Shown: positions 20,690 through 32,130 of the stretch, in pieces | Position numbering within the stretch: position 1 is the first letter of the stretch | Layout of the letters: each line of letters opens with the position of its first letter | From: Massospora cicadina | Taxonomy: Eukaryota > Entomophthoromycota > Entomophthoromycetes > Entomophthorales > Entomophthoraceae | Assembly (NCBI GenBank): GCA_022478985.1 | Contig: JAKSZP010014446.1 | Span: forward strand, 124,001-188,000 | Length of the DNA stretch: 64,000 bases | Direction of reading: 5' to 3' | Made by a program: the position numbers and the translations under genes | The notes under the pieces: model-generated | The model's database searches: none | The model's input: only the letters and a program-made list of their open reading frames with translations | Told to the model about the DNA's origin: nothing

Positions 20690-21660
20690 GATCTTATGGA
20701 AGGACAGCAGGAAGAAGTGCTCAAATTGTTTGAAAAGTATTGGGAAGTATTCACCCAGGACAACTATGTTTTGGGATGCACAAGAGATGTGATCCACAAA
20801 GATAATACTGAGGAAAATTTGATGATCAGGATGAGATTGATTCGGCAGTTGAAGGCAGCCAAAGTGGTAGTGGAGGAAAAAATCAGCAAACTATTGAAGC
20901 ATAGCTTTTTTTAGTACTAGATGGTATTGAAGCATAGCTTCTAGTTCCATTTTGAGTCCCTGGGTGAGTCTAATTATCATCATGAAGAAGAAGGATGGCT
21001 TTAATTGGGTGGTGATCAATTATTGGAAGCTGAACAGTATTATGAGGAGGGATTTGTATCCCTTACCAAGAATCAATGATGGCTAGATCAATTGGGAGAA
21101 ATAAAGTATTTCTTTACAATGGATCTAGTATTGGGATATTGGAAAATAGCTTTGCCAAGAGAAGACCAAGAAAAATGCACGATTATCATGCGTATGGGCT
21201 ATATCAACTGATAAGGATGCCACAGGGTCTGTGCAATGCGCCTGCGACGTTACAGAGGGCAATGGACGCTATATTAAATGACTTAAAGTTGTCATGCGTC
21301 CTGGTGTACATGGACAATATAAATTTGTTAAGTAGGACTTTTACTGACCATCTGCACCACTTGGAGAAGTGTTTAAGAAACTATCCTCAGCCAACATGAA
21401 GATTAAGCTGAGGGAGTGTCACTTCTTCAAGTAAGAGTTGAAATATCTGGGATTGTGATCAACTCTAGTTGACTGAAGCTGCAAGCCCAGAAGATTAAAG
21501 CCATAGAATGAATGGCTGTGGCGAAGAGCGTCCAAGATAGCCAAGTATTCCTTGTAATGGTCAGATATTTTAAAAGATTTATTTGGGATTTTGCCAGAAT
21601 CGCCAAGCCCTTATTCCATCAGTTTCAGGATCCAAGGAAAGGATTCATATGGAATGAAGA
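20690..21660 (+). pseudogene. pol: Reverse transcriptase remnant of B2
   Basis: The upstream part has EVLKLFEKYWEVFTQDN and LMIRMRLIRQL, the usual lead-in to RT. The palm has LYQLIRMPQGLCNAPATLQR and LVYMDNINLLSRTF (21301-21342); the YxDD box reads YMDN because GAC GAT became GAC AAT. The thumb (SVQDSQVFLVMVRYFKRF-like, shifted) leads to RNase H. Stops occur between blocks. Confidence 0.85.
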
Positions 21661-22110
21661 AGCATAGAAAACCTCCAATGAGTTATTCCAGTACTTAATG
21701 GATTCTCCAATTTTGAAATATCAGAATTTCAATTAAGAATTTATTATACAAACCAATGATTCATTGATGGTGATTGGCGCCATATTGAGCCAAGTAGATG
21801 AACTTGGGGACAAACATCCGGTGGCTATGTGAGCTGGACACTCTCAGCTGCTGAGAGGAACTACACTGTAATTGAGCATGAATGCCTTGCGGTCATTTAT
21901 GCATGTAAACAGTTTTGGGTGTACACCCATGAAACTCACTTCAAAGTGGTGACAGACAACTCCTTGTTTCATAGGCTTCACAATTTTTGAGAACCAGAAG
22001 GACAACTAGCTCAATGAGCACTACAGTTACAGGCTTATGATTATGAGATTGTCCCACAAGCGGGGGCTTCTCATTAAGTTGTGGATGGCTTATTGTGGTT
22101 ACCAATGGTC
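21661..22110 (+). pseudogene. pol: RNase H remnant of B2
   Basis: It is homologous to B1 4687-5040. QTNDSLMVIGAILSQV has lost the first Asp (TDAS to TNDS). EHECLAVIYACKQF keeps its Glu and KVVTDNSLF keeps the Asp that B1 has lost. One frame change lies near 21825. Confidence 0.8.
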
Positions 22111-22139
22111 CAGATGGTATACCAGCAGGTGGATGAGTT

Positions 22140-23340
22140 ATTCCAGAAAATTATGGCAAAGAAAGTGAGAACGAGCCCCAAGAAATCCAAGGTGCGCTTT
22201 AAAAAGTCATGGAAAACACCAAGACCATGGATGGACAAACCTTCAAGTTGATTAATGGGAAGCAGTTAATATTCCTAAAGCCATCAGAAAGAGCAGCTAT
22301 TGTTCAAGCCGTTCATAAGGTTGTCAGGTATGGAGGCCTTAGAAAAATGACTGACCATATTCACCAGTACTACTACTGGGAATCAATCACCTATGATGTT
22401 TTGGATTATCTAGCTTGTTGTGTGGAGTGCCAGTTGCACAAGCCACATAATAATATGACTGAATACTGACTGGTCCGCCCTAGATTTGCTTGGCATATGG
22501 TGTCCATTGATGTGATGGGACTGCTGACGATGAGAACAAGGGGAGTCAAGTAAATAATAGTTTCAATTGATCATCTGACGAGATGGGACATTATGAAGGC
22601 ACTGGCAAAAGTAGATGCTACCAGTACTGTGAAGTTTATCTTAGATCAAGTAGTATAATGACATGGATGCCCGCAGTTCCTACTGAGTGATAATGGGACA
22701 AATTTCATGTCTTATGTGATCCTGTGCTTAAATGAAATAAGGAGGAACTGAGGAGTCATGTCTGTACCCTATAACTGGAGATTAATGGACTGGTAGAATA
22801 AGTTAATGTGACGCTGACTACAACGCTGAGGAAGCTGGTCGCAGGAAGAACTTCCAAGTGGGGAATATACCCGAGTTTGGTGACGTTACCTACAATATCA
22901 GTAATCATATGGTGATGGGAAAAAAGCCATTTGAGTTAATATATGGGATGAAGGACGCGTTGCCACCAATTTTATATTTTGTGGTGGAACCAACATTGGG
23001 GATGATTGCTGAGCAGTACTTGAACTGATTGTTGATACTAATTGAGATGCAATCACAAGCATTCAATATGACTTTGAAGAAAAGGATACAAGGAAAAATG
23101 ACAGATGATAAGAACTGAGTGGCCTTAACAGAATACCAAATAGGCGAAAGAGTTGCATATTACGATATGCATGGTTTTGGGAGAATAAACAAATTGGATG
23201 CATCGTGGTCAGGTCTATTAGAGATTATTGCCAAGATGGTGACAGACGCCTACTCCATCAAGAACCTCTTGGATAGAAGGATTGTAAATCAAGTCAATGC
23301 TAAGTATTTAAAGCAATATATTGAGGAAAAAATAATAAAA
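22140..23340 (+). pseudogene. pol: Integrase remnant of B2
   Basis: The zinc-binding region at 22290-22440 (AVHKVVRYGGLRK, DYLACCVECQ) keeps the Cys pair but has Tyr where the second His is usual. The core has SIDVMGLL, LLSDNGTNFM and INGLVE followed by a stop, so all three DDE residues can be seen in a broken frame. The C-terminal ORF (23119-23352) has WSGLLEIIAKMVTDAYSIKN, a GPY/F-like module. Confidence 0.82.
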
Positions 23341-23346
23341 AAGAGT

Positions 23347-23570
23347 TCTTGAAGGACCGCTGAACCATTAAGTTGGTTATGTACTAATGATTTGGCCAAG
23401 TCTGAAAAAAGGATCTCTGAACCAATATAAATGGTTAATTCTTAAAAAAGTAAGACCTCTGAACCATAGAAACCTGGTAGGTCTAAGTATACCTAAAATC
23501 CAGTTTAGTGGAATAAAATAAAAAAATGGACCGCTGAACCAAAACAAGGTTAAGTCCCATGGAAAAAAAG
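23347..23570 (+). repeat. Hairpin-unit array after B2 pol
   Basis: It has four units and is nearly identical to 6293-6520 in B1. It is closer to it than the neighbouring integrase sequences are to each other, judged by eye. Confidence 0.85.
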
Positions 23571-23599
23571 AAGAAAAAACATAGAAGATTGATAAAAAT

Positions 23600-24700
23600 A
23601 TGGGAAAAAAGATCAAAAAAATGCATAGAAAACTGATGTATCTTTATAATTTTTATTTTTCATTGGTTATCCTTAATTTGGGGATGATTCTGCCTATGTC
23701 GCCTCTTGGGGGAGGGAGGATGGATTGCAGTAGGAGTACATAACTTATCAAAATCTATGTAAGATCAGATGCTAGAGAGGGCTAGACCTACTAAAAACCA
23801 AGTTTGTTGAGTGGATGCAGATCCCTGTGAGAAAGCGACTAGGGGAAGGGAAATTGAAATGTTGGAAGAAGCCAAATGTGATACCCTGGAGCAGGGAGGG
23901 AAGCAACAGTACAAGGATAGGCAGTCGTTGAATAACCCCAAGTAAAGCCAATATGGTACTGGATCCAGAAGATTGGTCTTGAGCGCTTGATGACAGGCTT
24001 CATCAAGAACACCAGACATATGGGCTGGCAACGATCAGGGGATGCTAGGTAGGGGTTGACAAATTATGCCCTATCAAAGCCATCAGTGGAAAATACTGAT
24101 GCGATGTGCCAGAAACGAGATAGTCATGCAAGGATCAAATGGCATCCTAAAATGATGACTATGAGCTTCTTGGAAGCTAGAGCAGAAAGAGTGATGGAAA
24201 TCAGGAGAGATTGGAAGCTTGGTGACCCAACTTCAAAGAACTTGGTCAGTAAAGTGAAGAGCATAGGCTGTGTTTATCCCAATATAGGATGTTTTCAAGA
24301 TCAGAAAAATTCAGAGCTATAGGCAAAGCCTCAGTGACTTGGGCCCTTAGTTCTGCATTAGGGAGTTCGAAATGTATGCTATTGCTGATGATTAGTTGGT
24401 GGCCAAGACAGCTGGCTTGTATTATAGACCAAGTCAGAAGAGGAACTCTGGAAGCAAGTCTGATTCGATGAGGAACAAACAATCAAAAGAAAAGGGTATT
24501 GCTTCAGGAGGTTTGACGTTGATGTTAGGAGTATCTGTGAAAGAAGCCAAATCCAGGAGAGTCTTAAAGTTTAACTCAGGAATTGATGACAGAGGAAGGA
24601 TTTATCACGAGTCATTCAAGACAATCGCTAACCTGGTTTCAGTGGGTCTGGTTACCATTTCTGGTAATTCCACAGGACTGGCTATGGTTAAATGACTAGG
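23600..24700 (-). pseudogene. Antisense ORF 2 of B2
   Basis: It is homologous to 6540-7640. On the minus strand VPLLTWSIIQASCLGHQLII, HFELPNAELRAQVTEALPIA and SDLENILYWD are read in one frame (24482-24246). Further on come MPAHMSGVLDEACHQALKTN and YWLYLGLF (24031-23765). Upstream, the reverse of 24470-24690 gives the same VTRPTETRLAIV-like start as B1. No known domain recognised. Confidence 0.55.
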
Positions 24701-24889
24701 AGTATGAGTCCTGGAAGGACCATAGAAAAGGTTCTGTCATGCTGATCGACACATCTGCTTGAAGAGCAGAAGGTCTTGATCAGACAAACTATTGAGCATC
24801 TATTGATACAATAACTCAGAATTCAACATATGAGCTGGATGAGAGGGGGGATGTTGGGCTTATGATAGTTGACATTATGCACTCTGAAA

Positions 24890-25370
24890 TCAATTATGCT
24901 CCAATTTCAGAGAAATAATCTCAAAATTAATGGGATAAGCTCTCCAGAGAAGATTTAAGAATGATATGAGCCAAGAGTTATGAAGAGAAAATAACAAGGG
25001 CAAACATAAATGAGAATTCTTAATTATTTGCAAAATGAAAATCAACAGCAAAAATCCTGTCAAGGATGAGGAGAAAATCAAGAAATTGAGGATGCTGGAC
25101 TAAGAATCCTGAATATGACAGCAGGTCATATTCCCTGACAGGGGGAAAACCAGATCCAGGGAATAATATTGTCATGAGTAAATCGATCATCCTGACACAA
25201 CAGAAGGGCATGGGGGCCGCGCTCTGAGTAGGCAGTAGCGAGGAGGAAGAGGAGGAGAGCCGCATGCCAAAGGTCATCCTGAGCAGCATTGAGTACTGAT
25301 GATCATAGACCACTTGAATAAATGAAGTATTTGACTGAGTGTCCAGAGCGGTGTTCTCCTGTCTCACTCC
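24890..25370 (-). pseudogene. Antisense ORF 1 of B2
   Basis: A 115-codon open frame (25367-25020) has RQENTALDTQSNTSFIQVVY at its start, a Ser-rich stretch and GFPPVREYDLLSYSGFLVQH. B3 has the same peptide order at 61400-61763. It lies directly inside the 3' LTR, reading away from it. Confidence 0.55.
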
Positions 25371-25390
25371 TTTTTTAGCTAAAAAATCTA

Positions 25391-25404
25391 GGAAAGAGGG
25401 TGTG
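25391..25404 (+). other. Polypurine tract of B2
   Basis: GGAAAGAGGGTGTG lies immediately before TGTTGCGATTTTTTCCC. Confidence 0.7.
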
Positions 25405-26658
25405 TGTTGCGATTTTTTCCCATATTCCTAGATGACTAGATTACAAAGGAATGCTAGGGGATAATTCCCTAATGCGAAGTGAATTGAATATCAGTTGCCC
25501 CTGATTTTTGGATAATTATGTTTGGGGTTTTTTAATTTATTTTCCTGGGTCAGATCCATTGGGGGTTGATCTGGATAAATGCTCAAGATTTCAGTAGGCA
25601 GAGTTACCAACAAGATAGGTGAATCTGATAGTTGATTAACTATCAGGTGTACCGATTAGGATTGGTTGGGTTTCATCACCAACTGATTGGAATTTAAGGA
25701 TTAAGTTGCAAGACAAGTGATGTCACCTGCAACTAGTGAATTGATCAGTTAGTTCAAGACCTGCCTTAATGGTAACAAGTCCCATTACTTAAGAAGGTTG
25801 CTAAATATGATTAATTCGCTTGGATCAAGAGGAATACATTAGGGACAAATTTTCCAACTCTTTCCATTTAGGTCTCGAGGATGTCCAATGATGTAATTTT
25901 AGCCAAGATGGGGAAGACCATCGCTGCTGAGATGAGGATGGGTAATTCAATGGCAACAGCTGCCATTTCATTGAGGAGGTGTCAACTGATGGTTGTGCGC
26001 AGAATGCCCCACTATAAATTCCCTGTAGAATTAACTAATAAAAAACATACTACTAGACACTACTGTACACTACTTTATAAAAAGTTAGGAGAGATACAGA
26101 TCATCTAGACTCTCCATTTAGGTGTTACCATCCTGGGGTTGATAAGGAGAAAAGGAATCAATTGGCTAGGTGGACCAAGATCCTTGTATGGCAGCAAGCC
26201 TGAAGACCACTTTATCATAATTCATTTTGAGTTTTATTCTTTCTCAAGGAAATTATTGCTGTGTAATAATTGGAGACTCTTTGGGATAAAGAGTAAATAC
26301 TTGAGCGGGGATCTAGAGAAGAAGCTGTATTTGAATTGGGGATCTCTACTGACAGTGTGTCAAAATAAAAGAAACTGTAAACAGGGATCTGAGCATACTT
26401 TGATTCAGGCGGTATGAGGGAATGAATCCCTATTCAGGTCATCATAAGTATATTTGGGAGTAATTACTGGTTTAGCGTTGGACCAAAATATAATAATTCA
26501 ATTCAACTACAGATAATAGTCGCCATACTATTATCAACAATTATATCAACTACTATCATACAACGCGGAGGATTGTACAACAACCAAACCTGTACAGTTA
26601 ATATATTTATAGGGGTTATAAACTGAGAATAATCAGAAAACTTATAAATTTTCTAACA
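25405..26658 (+). repeat. 3' LTR of B2
   Basis: It is homologous to 19309-20559 along its length. The U3 palindrome is at 25625-25646 and the TATA region (CTATAAATTCCC) at about 26012. It ends TCTAACA before AAAAC. Confidence 0.9.
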
Positions 26659-26663
26659 AAAAC

Positions 26664-27330
26664 TTGAACCTTTGAAGTGCTCTTTCTTCCAGTTGGAGAT
26701 GAAGTTTTTGGGAACAAGATCTCAAAAGATGGCATTCAGCTTATACTGGACAAAGTTAACGCCATAACAAAAATATTGCGCCTCCAAAGCCTAAGGGATA
26801 TTCAGTTATTCCTCGGCATAGTGGGCTAAAATCACTAGTTTATCTCTCAATTTTCTAGCCTAGATGAGCCTCAATTTTACCTCCTACAGAGGAACGCGCC
26901 TTTTTAATTGTGGCTTGAACAATAACAGGCTTTTATGTGTTGAGGACTGCTCTATGTACTAAACCACTTTAGTTCACCCACAGGTTGACCAAACCTTCTT
27001 GTTGTTCATGAATGCAAGTGATGTCACTGCCAGGGCTATCCTAGCCCAGCATGACGAAAAGCAGGTTGACCACCCAGTGGCCTATTTTAGCAAGACTCTG
27101 AGTAAGGCTGAATGGAACAACAGCATTACTGAGATGGAATCACTGTCTGTCTTTCTAGCCATCAAACATTTTCAACCCTATCTCTACGGTACCAACTTTA
27201 TTATCATCATCAACCATTCCTCACTTTGGTAGCTCTAGAAGATGAAGGACCCTGATGGCCTTTTAGTCAGATGGACCTTACAACTGCAGTGCTATAATTT
27301 CATTATTGTTATTGTGCGGGCGCAATCCAC
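26664..27330 (+). pseudogene. pol: RT C-terminus and RNase H of element A
   Basis: KCSFFQLEMKFLGNKISKDG continues the RT of 18181-19308 across B2. RNase H at 26999-27232 has FMNASDVTARAILAQ (catalytic Asp replaced by Asn), HPVAYFSKTLSKAEWNNSIT and HFQPYLYGTNFIIII. These are followed by the RNase H-integrase linker with stops. Confidence 0.8.
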
Positions 27331-28300
27331 CTAAACTCTGTCAGCCTCTCTAGGGTGCCAGTGGTAGCTGCTTTGACCCCTGAGGTCTGACTGTACAATC
27401 TGATTGGTCAACCTGAGCGTTGGGAGTTGGAAACTCCTAAGGTCCAAGCTGAGTTCTAAAATATTATCCAAGACACAAAAATCAAGAACGGGCTGCTTTA
27501 CAAGAGGGTCAATAAGAAATGACATCTTATGTACGCCCTTCTTCCCAAAACCAACATTATCTCAGAGGGCCATACTACTGTGGAACATGGGGCATTTTGA
27601 AGACTCACAAATGGTTGAAGTCATGATGTTACTGGGATCAAATGGTGGAGACCATTCAAGAGGTCTTGGAGGAATGTATGACTTGCTAATCACAAGACTG
27701 AGTCAGTCCTCAAAATCAACACTCAGTCATCACCCTGACAGGATAATTCAGCGTCATTAGCTTCAATGTGATAAGCCCTCTTCCCACTGTATTGCAAGGC
27801 AATAAATATATCCTCCTAGCCATGGACCATATGACCAGATGGGTCAATACGATTTTGGTCCCTGATGCTACTGCAAAAGCCATGGCTCTCTTCCTTACTT
27901 GATCCATTTTCACCCAGAATGAATGCCCACAATTTTTTCTTTTGGACAATGGGTTAGATTTCACCTCACAGGTAGTCCAAGATTTTACTTTACTTTTTGG
28001 AACTAACCAAATTTTGCTGACCCTCATAACCCATTCACTAATGGGCGGTGGAACATGCTAACAAAATCCTTGTCTATTTTATGAAAGATAGCAGCCTCTG
28101 ACCCTTCTCATTGGAATCGTTATTTACCCAGAGTTTTGACGCTTATAGAATAAGATACCATATTTTCATAAAAAATAACCCCTTTGAAGCACTATATAGG
28201 TGTGCTCCCCAGCTCCCAAGTAGCGTTCAACCCTTGCTCAAAACCTCCGCTCTTGAGAACACCAATCTAACCATGAGGTTCTTAGTGTAACAGTCAGAAA
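27331..28300 (+). pseudogene. pol: Integrase remnant of element A
   Basis: An N-terminal LSKTQKSRTGCF-type region in shifted frames is followed by the core strand LLDNGLDFTSQVVQDF at about 27938-27985, which keeps the second catalytic Asp. The first Asp and the Glu positions are not clearly readable. Order and spacing after RNase H support the call. Confidence 0.7.
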
Positions 28301-29168
28301 AATCCCAGTTCCAACCGCTATATAATAAATGATGCTTTTGGCACACTGACAGCATCAAACCAGAATAACTTCAAGTAGGAAGAAGTTTGGTGCACTGACA
28401 GAGCCAAAAATTCCTATACTGAGTTAGATATTCAAGGCCTCTATTTTTGGTTGATCCAACCCAACCACGCAAAAACTCATTGAAACTGGATACCTGAAAA
28501 AGACTAACTGGTAAGCAAGGTATGCTAACCCAAAAACAATTTTTGTATTTACTTGGGTGATAAAAAGTGCTACTGAACAGAGCTTGTCTGGGGAGCAACC
28601 AAAAATGCTTCCAAGAGGGAAAACTAATGGTAAAATTCCAAAGTGAACTTCAGAATAGGTGGGCGCGCTTTTTAATGGTTTCCCTTTAGGGCCTCACCCA
28701 AATCATTGATTAGGCTTGCATAAGCCTAATCTACTATTTGGGCAAGGCACAACCCATCGCAAAAACTGACTGAACCAAAAATCCTTTTAAACGATTTGAC
28801 TCAAATTTAGAAAATCTGAACCCAAGTCAAAATGCAACAATTGAGATGAACTCAATAGTTACACTTAGCTGATGAAAATTTCTGGCATAAGTCCTAGCCA
28901 CACAAGGCATCATCACACCAATGGAAGGGAGACATTAAAATTTAATGTCGCATGATCCTCCTTACCCGTTTTTCAATTAGGTACTTTGTTCTCTTCTATC
29001 ACCTTTGACACAAAGGCTGACAGAAAAAGCTCAACGTTCTTTGATTCAGACCTTATAAGGTCATTCATAAGATGAACTTTAAGTACTCCATTTATGATGT
29101 CAATCTCGGACAGTAATGTGTTGAGTGCATGGCAAATTTCTCCAGCCCTATATCCTATCAACAGGAGC
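28301..29168 (+). other. 3' internal region of element A, non-coding by eye
   Basis: It lies between the integrase end and the polypurine tract. There is no sense-strand ORF with a motif. A 77-codon minus-strand frame (29206-28973) is open but I cannot support it as a gene. Bases 28880-29150 are homologous to 29680-29880, which shows that a second A-family element lies to the right. Confidence 0.5.
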
Positions 29169-29652
29169 TTGAGGGGGTCATTTTCGGGATTTAAGATGAA
29201 GAGCAAGCCAAAATCCCTGCTCCTGAATAGAGCCTCAACAAATTAACTCACAAACCAGCATGAACAGAACCTTAAATTAAAGGCACCTAAACTAGATTCT
29301 ATCAAAAAGCATCACGCATGTGAGAATTGATGAGATCACCTTCAGGAATACTGTCTCCAATTCCTGAATTATGAGAGGCGTTGCCTCCACTGTTTAGGTC
29401 ATGAAGACAACACAGTTCAATGAGGGCGCCGTCCAGGCGGTTGATCCAGAAGGCAGTAAAAGATCCTGATCTCACAGGGCACAAAGATCCCTGAGGCACC
29501 ATGTCCACACGCGCCCTATGATATAGATGCTTTCATGCATGATAAAGTAGTTTATAATCCCTCCATCTTTTCTTTGACCTCTCAATTAATTTTCAGCTTT
29601 AAGACTATTTTTTGGACTTTGGTAACAGTCAAGAAATCGTTTACACTGAGAA
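29169..29652 (+). repeat. Polypurine tract and 3' LTR of element A
   Basis: TTGAGGGGG (29169-29177) is the polypurine tract. The LTR from 29178 matches 1-484 block by block (GATCACCTTCAGGAAT, ATGAGGGCGCC, GCACCATGTCC). The TATA box of the 5' copy is altered to TATGATATAG here. The end is placed at ACTGAGAA. Confidence 0.8.
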
Positions 29653-29891
29653 GGATCCCAGTGGATGAAATTATCTGACCTCAGTCCTAGCTACTCAAGG
29701 AATCATCTCATCTCTTCCAAAGAGACATCTCACTTTAATGCTAGCTGACCTTCAATGACAATTTCCAGCTTGGAGACCTAGTTCTTTTTTATCACTATTG
29801 GCACAGAGCAGACAGAACAAACTCAATGTTTTTTGGTTAGGTCCCCTACCACATCATACATAAAATGAAATCTGAGTTATCCTTTGCTGAT
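29653..29891 (+). mobile_element. 3' internal fragment of a second A-family element (A')
   Basis: It is homologous to 28880-29100 of element A (TCCTAGC-AC-CAAGG-ATCATC, then TATCAC...GACAGA). It is cut on the left by element A and on the right by D(-); the A' sequence resumes at 37285, ending in a polypurine tract and LTR. Confidence 0.65.
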
Positions 29892-30964
29892 AGTCAGCTT
29901 GCTGACCTCAGCTTACTTAACTTGTGAGTCTGACTTGCTGCTCAGAGGATCAGGTACGCACAGATTAGGCACTAGACAACTGTCAAGAAACAATGACATC
30001 CTCATTTAACAAATTATCTACTGATGCTACTGGTTGTAGCATCATTCCCTTAGATAAACTGCTCGCGCCCATAAAATAACCCTTGTTGATAATACCTACC
30101 AAATTCTCCTTAAATTTGCCCTTAGGAAACAATGAATTCCAATACAACCTCCCCCTTGGCAGCTCAGCTCCAATGTATCCGCGTAAATGAGTGTCTTGTT
30201 AAAACATAGCAGATCTCAAACTGGTTACTGTATTCTTCTCAATTGCTTATTCCAGACTGGCTACTGGTAACTAGATCACCTAAACCACTATAAGTTCTCA
30301 AAAAACAAACTGAGATTTTATGCTAAGGTTTTTACTAAAATAAAAAATGTGTTTTTTATACTTCAAATATACCAAAAGAAAATAAATGATAAATGAAAAT
30401 TAATGGGATTTAGGGTAGATATAGGGGTTTCAGGAACCTTTATAGAGGCAGCGTTTGATTGCTGCATTATTTTCTTAATTCATATAGTTTAAGTATTGTA
30501 TCCGCTAGCTCCATCTCATGGTGATTACCCCTGAACTTGGATGTCCAAGGGACTTTTCTTCGATCCCTACTTCTATAATTGTGGGCAGTAGCTACTCCTC
30601 AGGTTATTGATTCATTATCCATATTTTTAATAGTATGCTCATTGATTCCAGATTTGTATAATGGCTCCTCTGATGTGCCTTGCTTTAGGCTTTCAATTTA
30701 CTCACAAAATTGAATGATTGTATTTCTAGTAATATTTGGATGAGAGCCTTGATTTTTTCTGTCAAGGTAATTTGGTTGGGTCATTGTATTGTCATTAGCT
30801 ATTGAAAAATTTTTCGCCTCCCCCTAAAGGTATAAGAAGGGGGCCTTGCAATTCCAACCACGGTGGGTAAGTTTCCCACACTTAAACCAGCTTGGGATTG
30901 AAATCTTTCTATTCTGGTGGTTGAAAAATGATCTGCTGTAGCACTCACAGCCTCATCCGTGACA
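29892..30964 (-). repeat. 3' LTR of D(-)
   Basis: It is homologous to 36085-37284. The minus strand begins TGTCACGGATGAGGC after the polypurine tract GGGAGTGGAAG. The pol reading frame runs into it: TADHFSTTRIERFQSQAG (about 30940-30870) continues past the LTR start. Confidence 0.82.
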
Positions 30965-32130
30965 CTTCCACTCCCATGATGAGACCAGGAGAATGATCTT
31001 GGGTGCCATGCATGTTTTATATTAATTACCAAATTAGTGTTATCATCCCAGATCGAGTACCTGGCACCTTGCTTTGCCAAGACAGTTACTGGCCTAATCC
31101 TGATGGCCTGCAGCTTATCTGGATGTCCTCTCCATAAAGTGATAGAACAGTATTTTATCTCCTAGGCTGAACACCAACACCTTAGTTTATCACTAAGTCT
31201 CTCATTAGTTTTGGAATATAGTCGCCTCTGTACAGTTTGAGGCCTCCAATTGTGTTCTAATAAATTCATCCACTAACTCTTACTGATAGCCTCCAGGTGG
31301 CAGGTTTTTCTGGTCTGTGACAATAATCAGAGCTAGCAGGGTTGGAAGCGCTGATTCTCGCCCATACAGGGCCTTTTAAAGGGATATACCAATATCACGG
31401 TTTTGGCTAATCCTGCAAGTTAACAACGTGGAGGGCAGCAACAGGTTTCATTCTGACTTATAACTGAGGGCCATCTTCTTCAGTATACCTTTTAAAGTTC
31501 TATTCGCTCTACACTACCATTTGATATCATGTATTGGGAGTGTTAAATTGTAGTTTTATTTTAATTAAGCTCATTAGAATCTCATCACATCTGATATGAA
31601 ATTCTTTTCATTAAAAAATTTAGATTTAGCGCATCCATGTCCAGTTATAACTTTGTTGTAAATGAATCGAGTGTTTGAGTTCACAGTGTAAATCTTGACT
31701 GCAGAGGCTTTAACCCACTTAGTAAAGAGGTTATTGCTACAAGTAGGAACTTATATCCATTACAAACAGTCAGAAATTGTTCCACCACATCTGTAGTCAC
31801 ATTACTAAATTGGGCCTTAGGTGGGATTAGGGTAAACTCAAAGAGTTTCTCCAGTGGATTATAACTCAAACAAGATATATACAATTTTAAAGCCATGATG
31901 AACTTCATTGGACATGGATTATCCGTAGAACCTCTCCTTCAAGTAGCTCAAATTCTTCTAAACTGTCTATGGCCAACATTTTTTTGCACTTCCATTACTA
32001 GTTCTATCCAGTTGCTGGGTCTGATGTGCAATTACCATTTTATTTTGAATCTTCTGCATAGATCTATCAAGATTCCAGGTTTCATTTGAGCATCATCTCA
32101 GCACAATCTTTACTTCATCTGTTTGTCTTT
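30965..32130 (-). pseudogene. pol: Integrase remnant of D(-)
   Basis: The 75-codon frame 31908-31681 has FEFTLIPPKAQFSNVTTDVV, with the first catalytic Asp, and NGYKFLLVAI. The frame 31080-30799 gives the C-terminal tail (DNTNLVINIKHAWHPRSFSW), which is matched in D(+). The middle is heavily shifted. Confidence 0.7.

Larger units (their letters stand above)
19309..26658 (+). mobile_element. Ty3/gypsy LTR retrotransposon B2
   Basis: LTRs of 1251 and 1254 bp flank a pol-only interior. The TSD is AAAGC (19304-19308) and AAAAC (26659-26663), one G to A change. Gag and protease are missing: RT starts about 110 bases after the primer-binding site. It has the hairpin array and both antisense ORFs of family B. 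It is inserted in the RT of element A. Confidence 0.9.
1..29652 (+). mobile_element. Ty3/gypsy LTR retrotransposon A (split by two nested insertions)
   Basis: The 5' LTR starts at or just before the window edge. It is followed by a primer-binding site, gag, protease, RT, RNase H, integrase, a polypurine tract and a 3' LTR. The coding order is broken by B1 after base 1958 and by B2 after base 19308. Reading across B2, the RT runs from ...CIQKASNK into KCSFFQLEMKFLGNKIS, which confirms that the two flanks are one element. The two LTRs differ strongly (roughly three quarters identical by eye), so A is one of the oldest elements here. All domains carry stops. Confidence 0.85.

Noticed and set aside
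28973..29206. 77-codon minus-strand ORF as an antisense gene of element A
   Set aside because: The homologous stretch of A' (29680-29880) does not keep the frame by eye, and it runs into the LTR.
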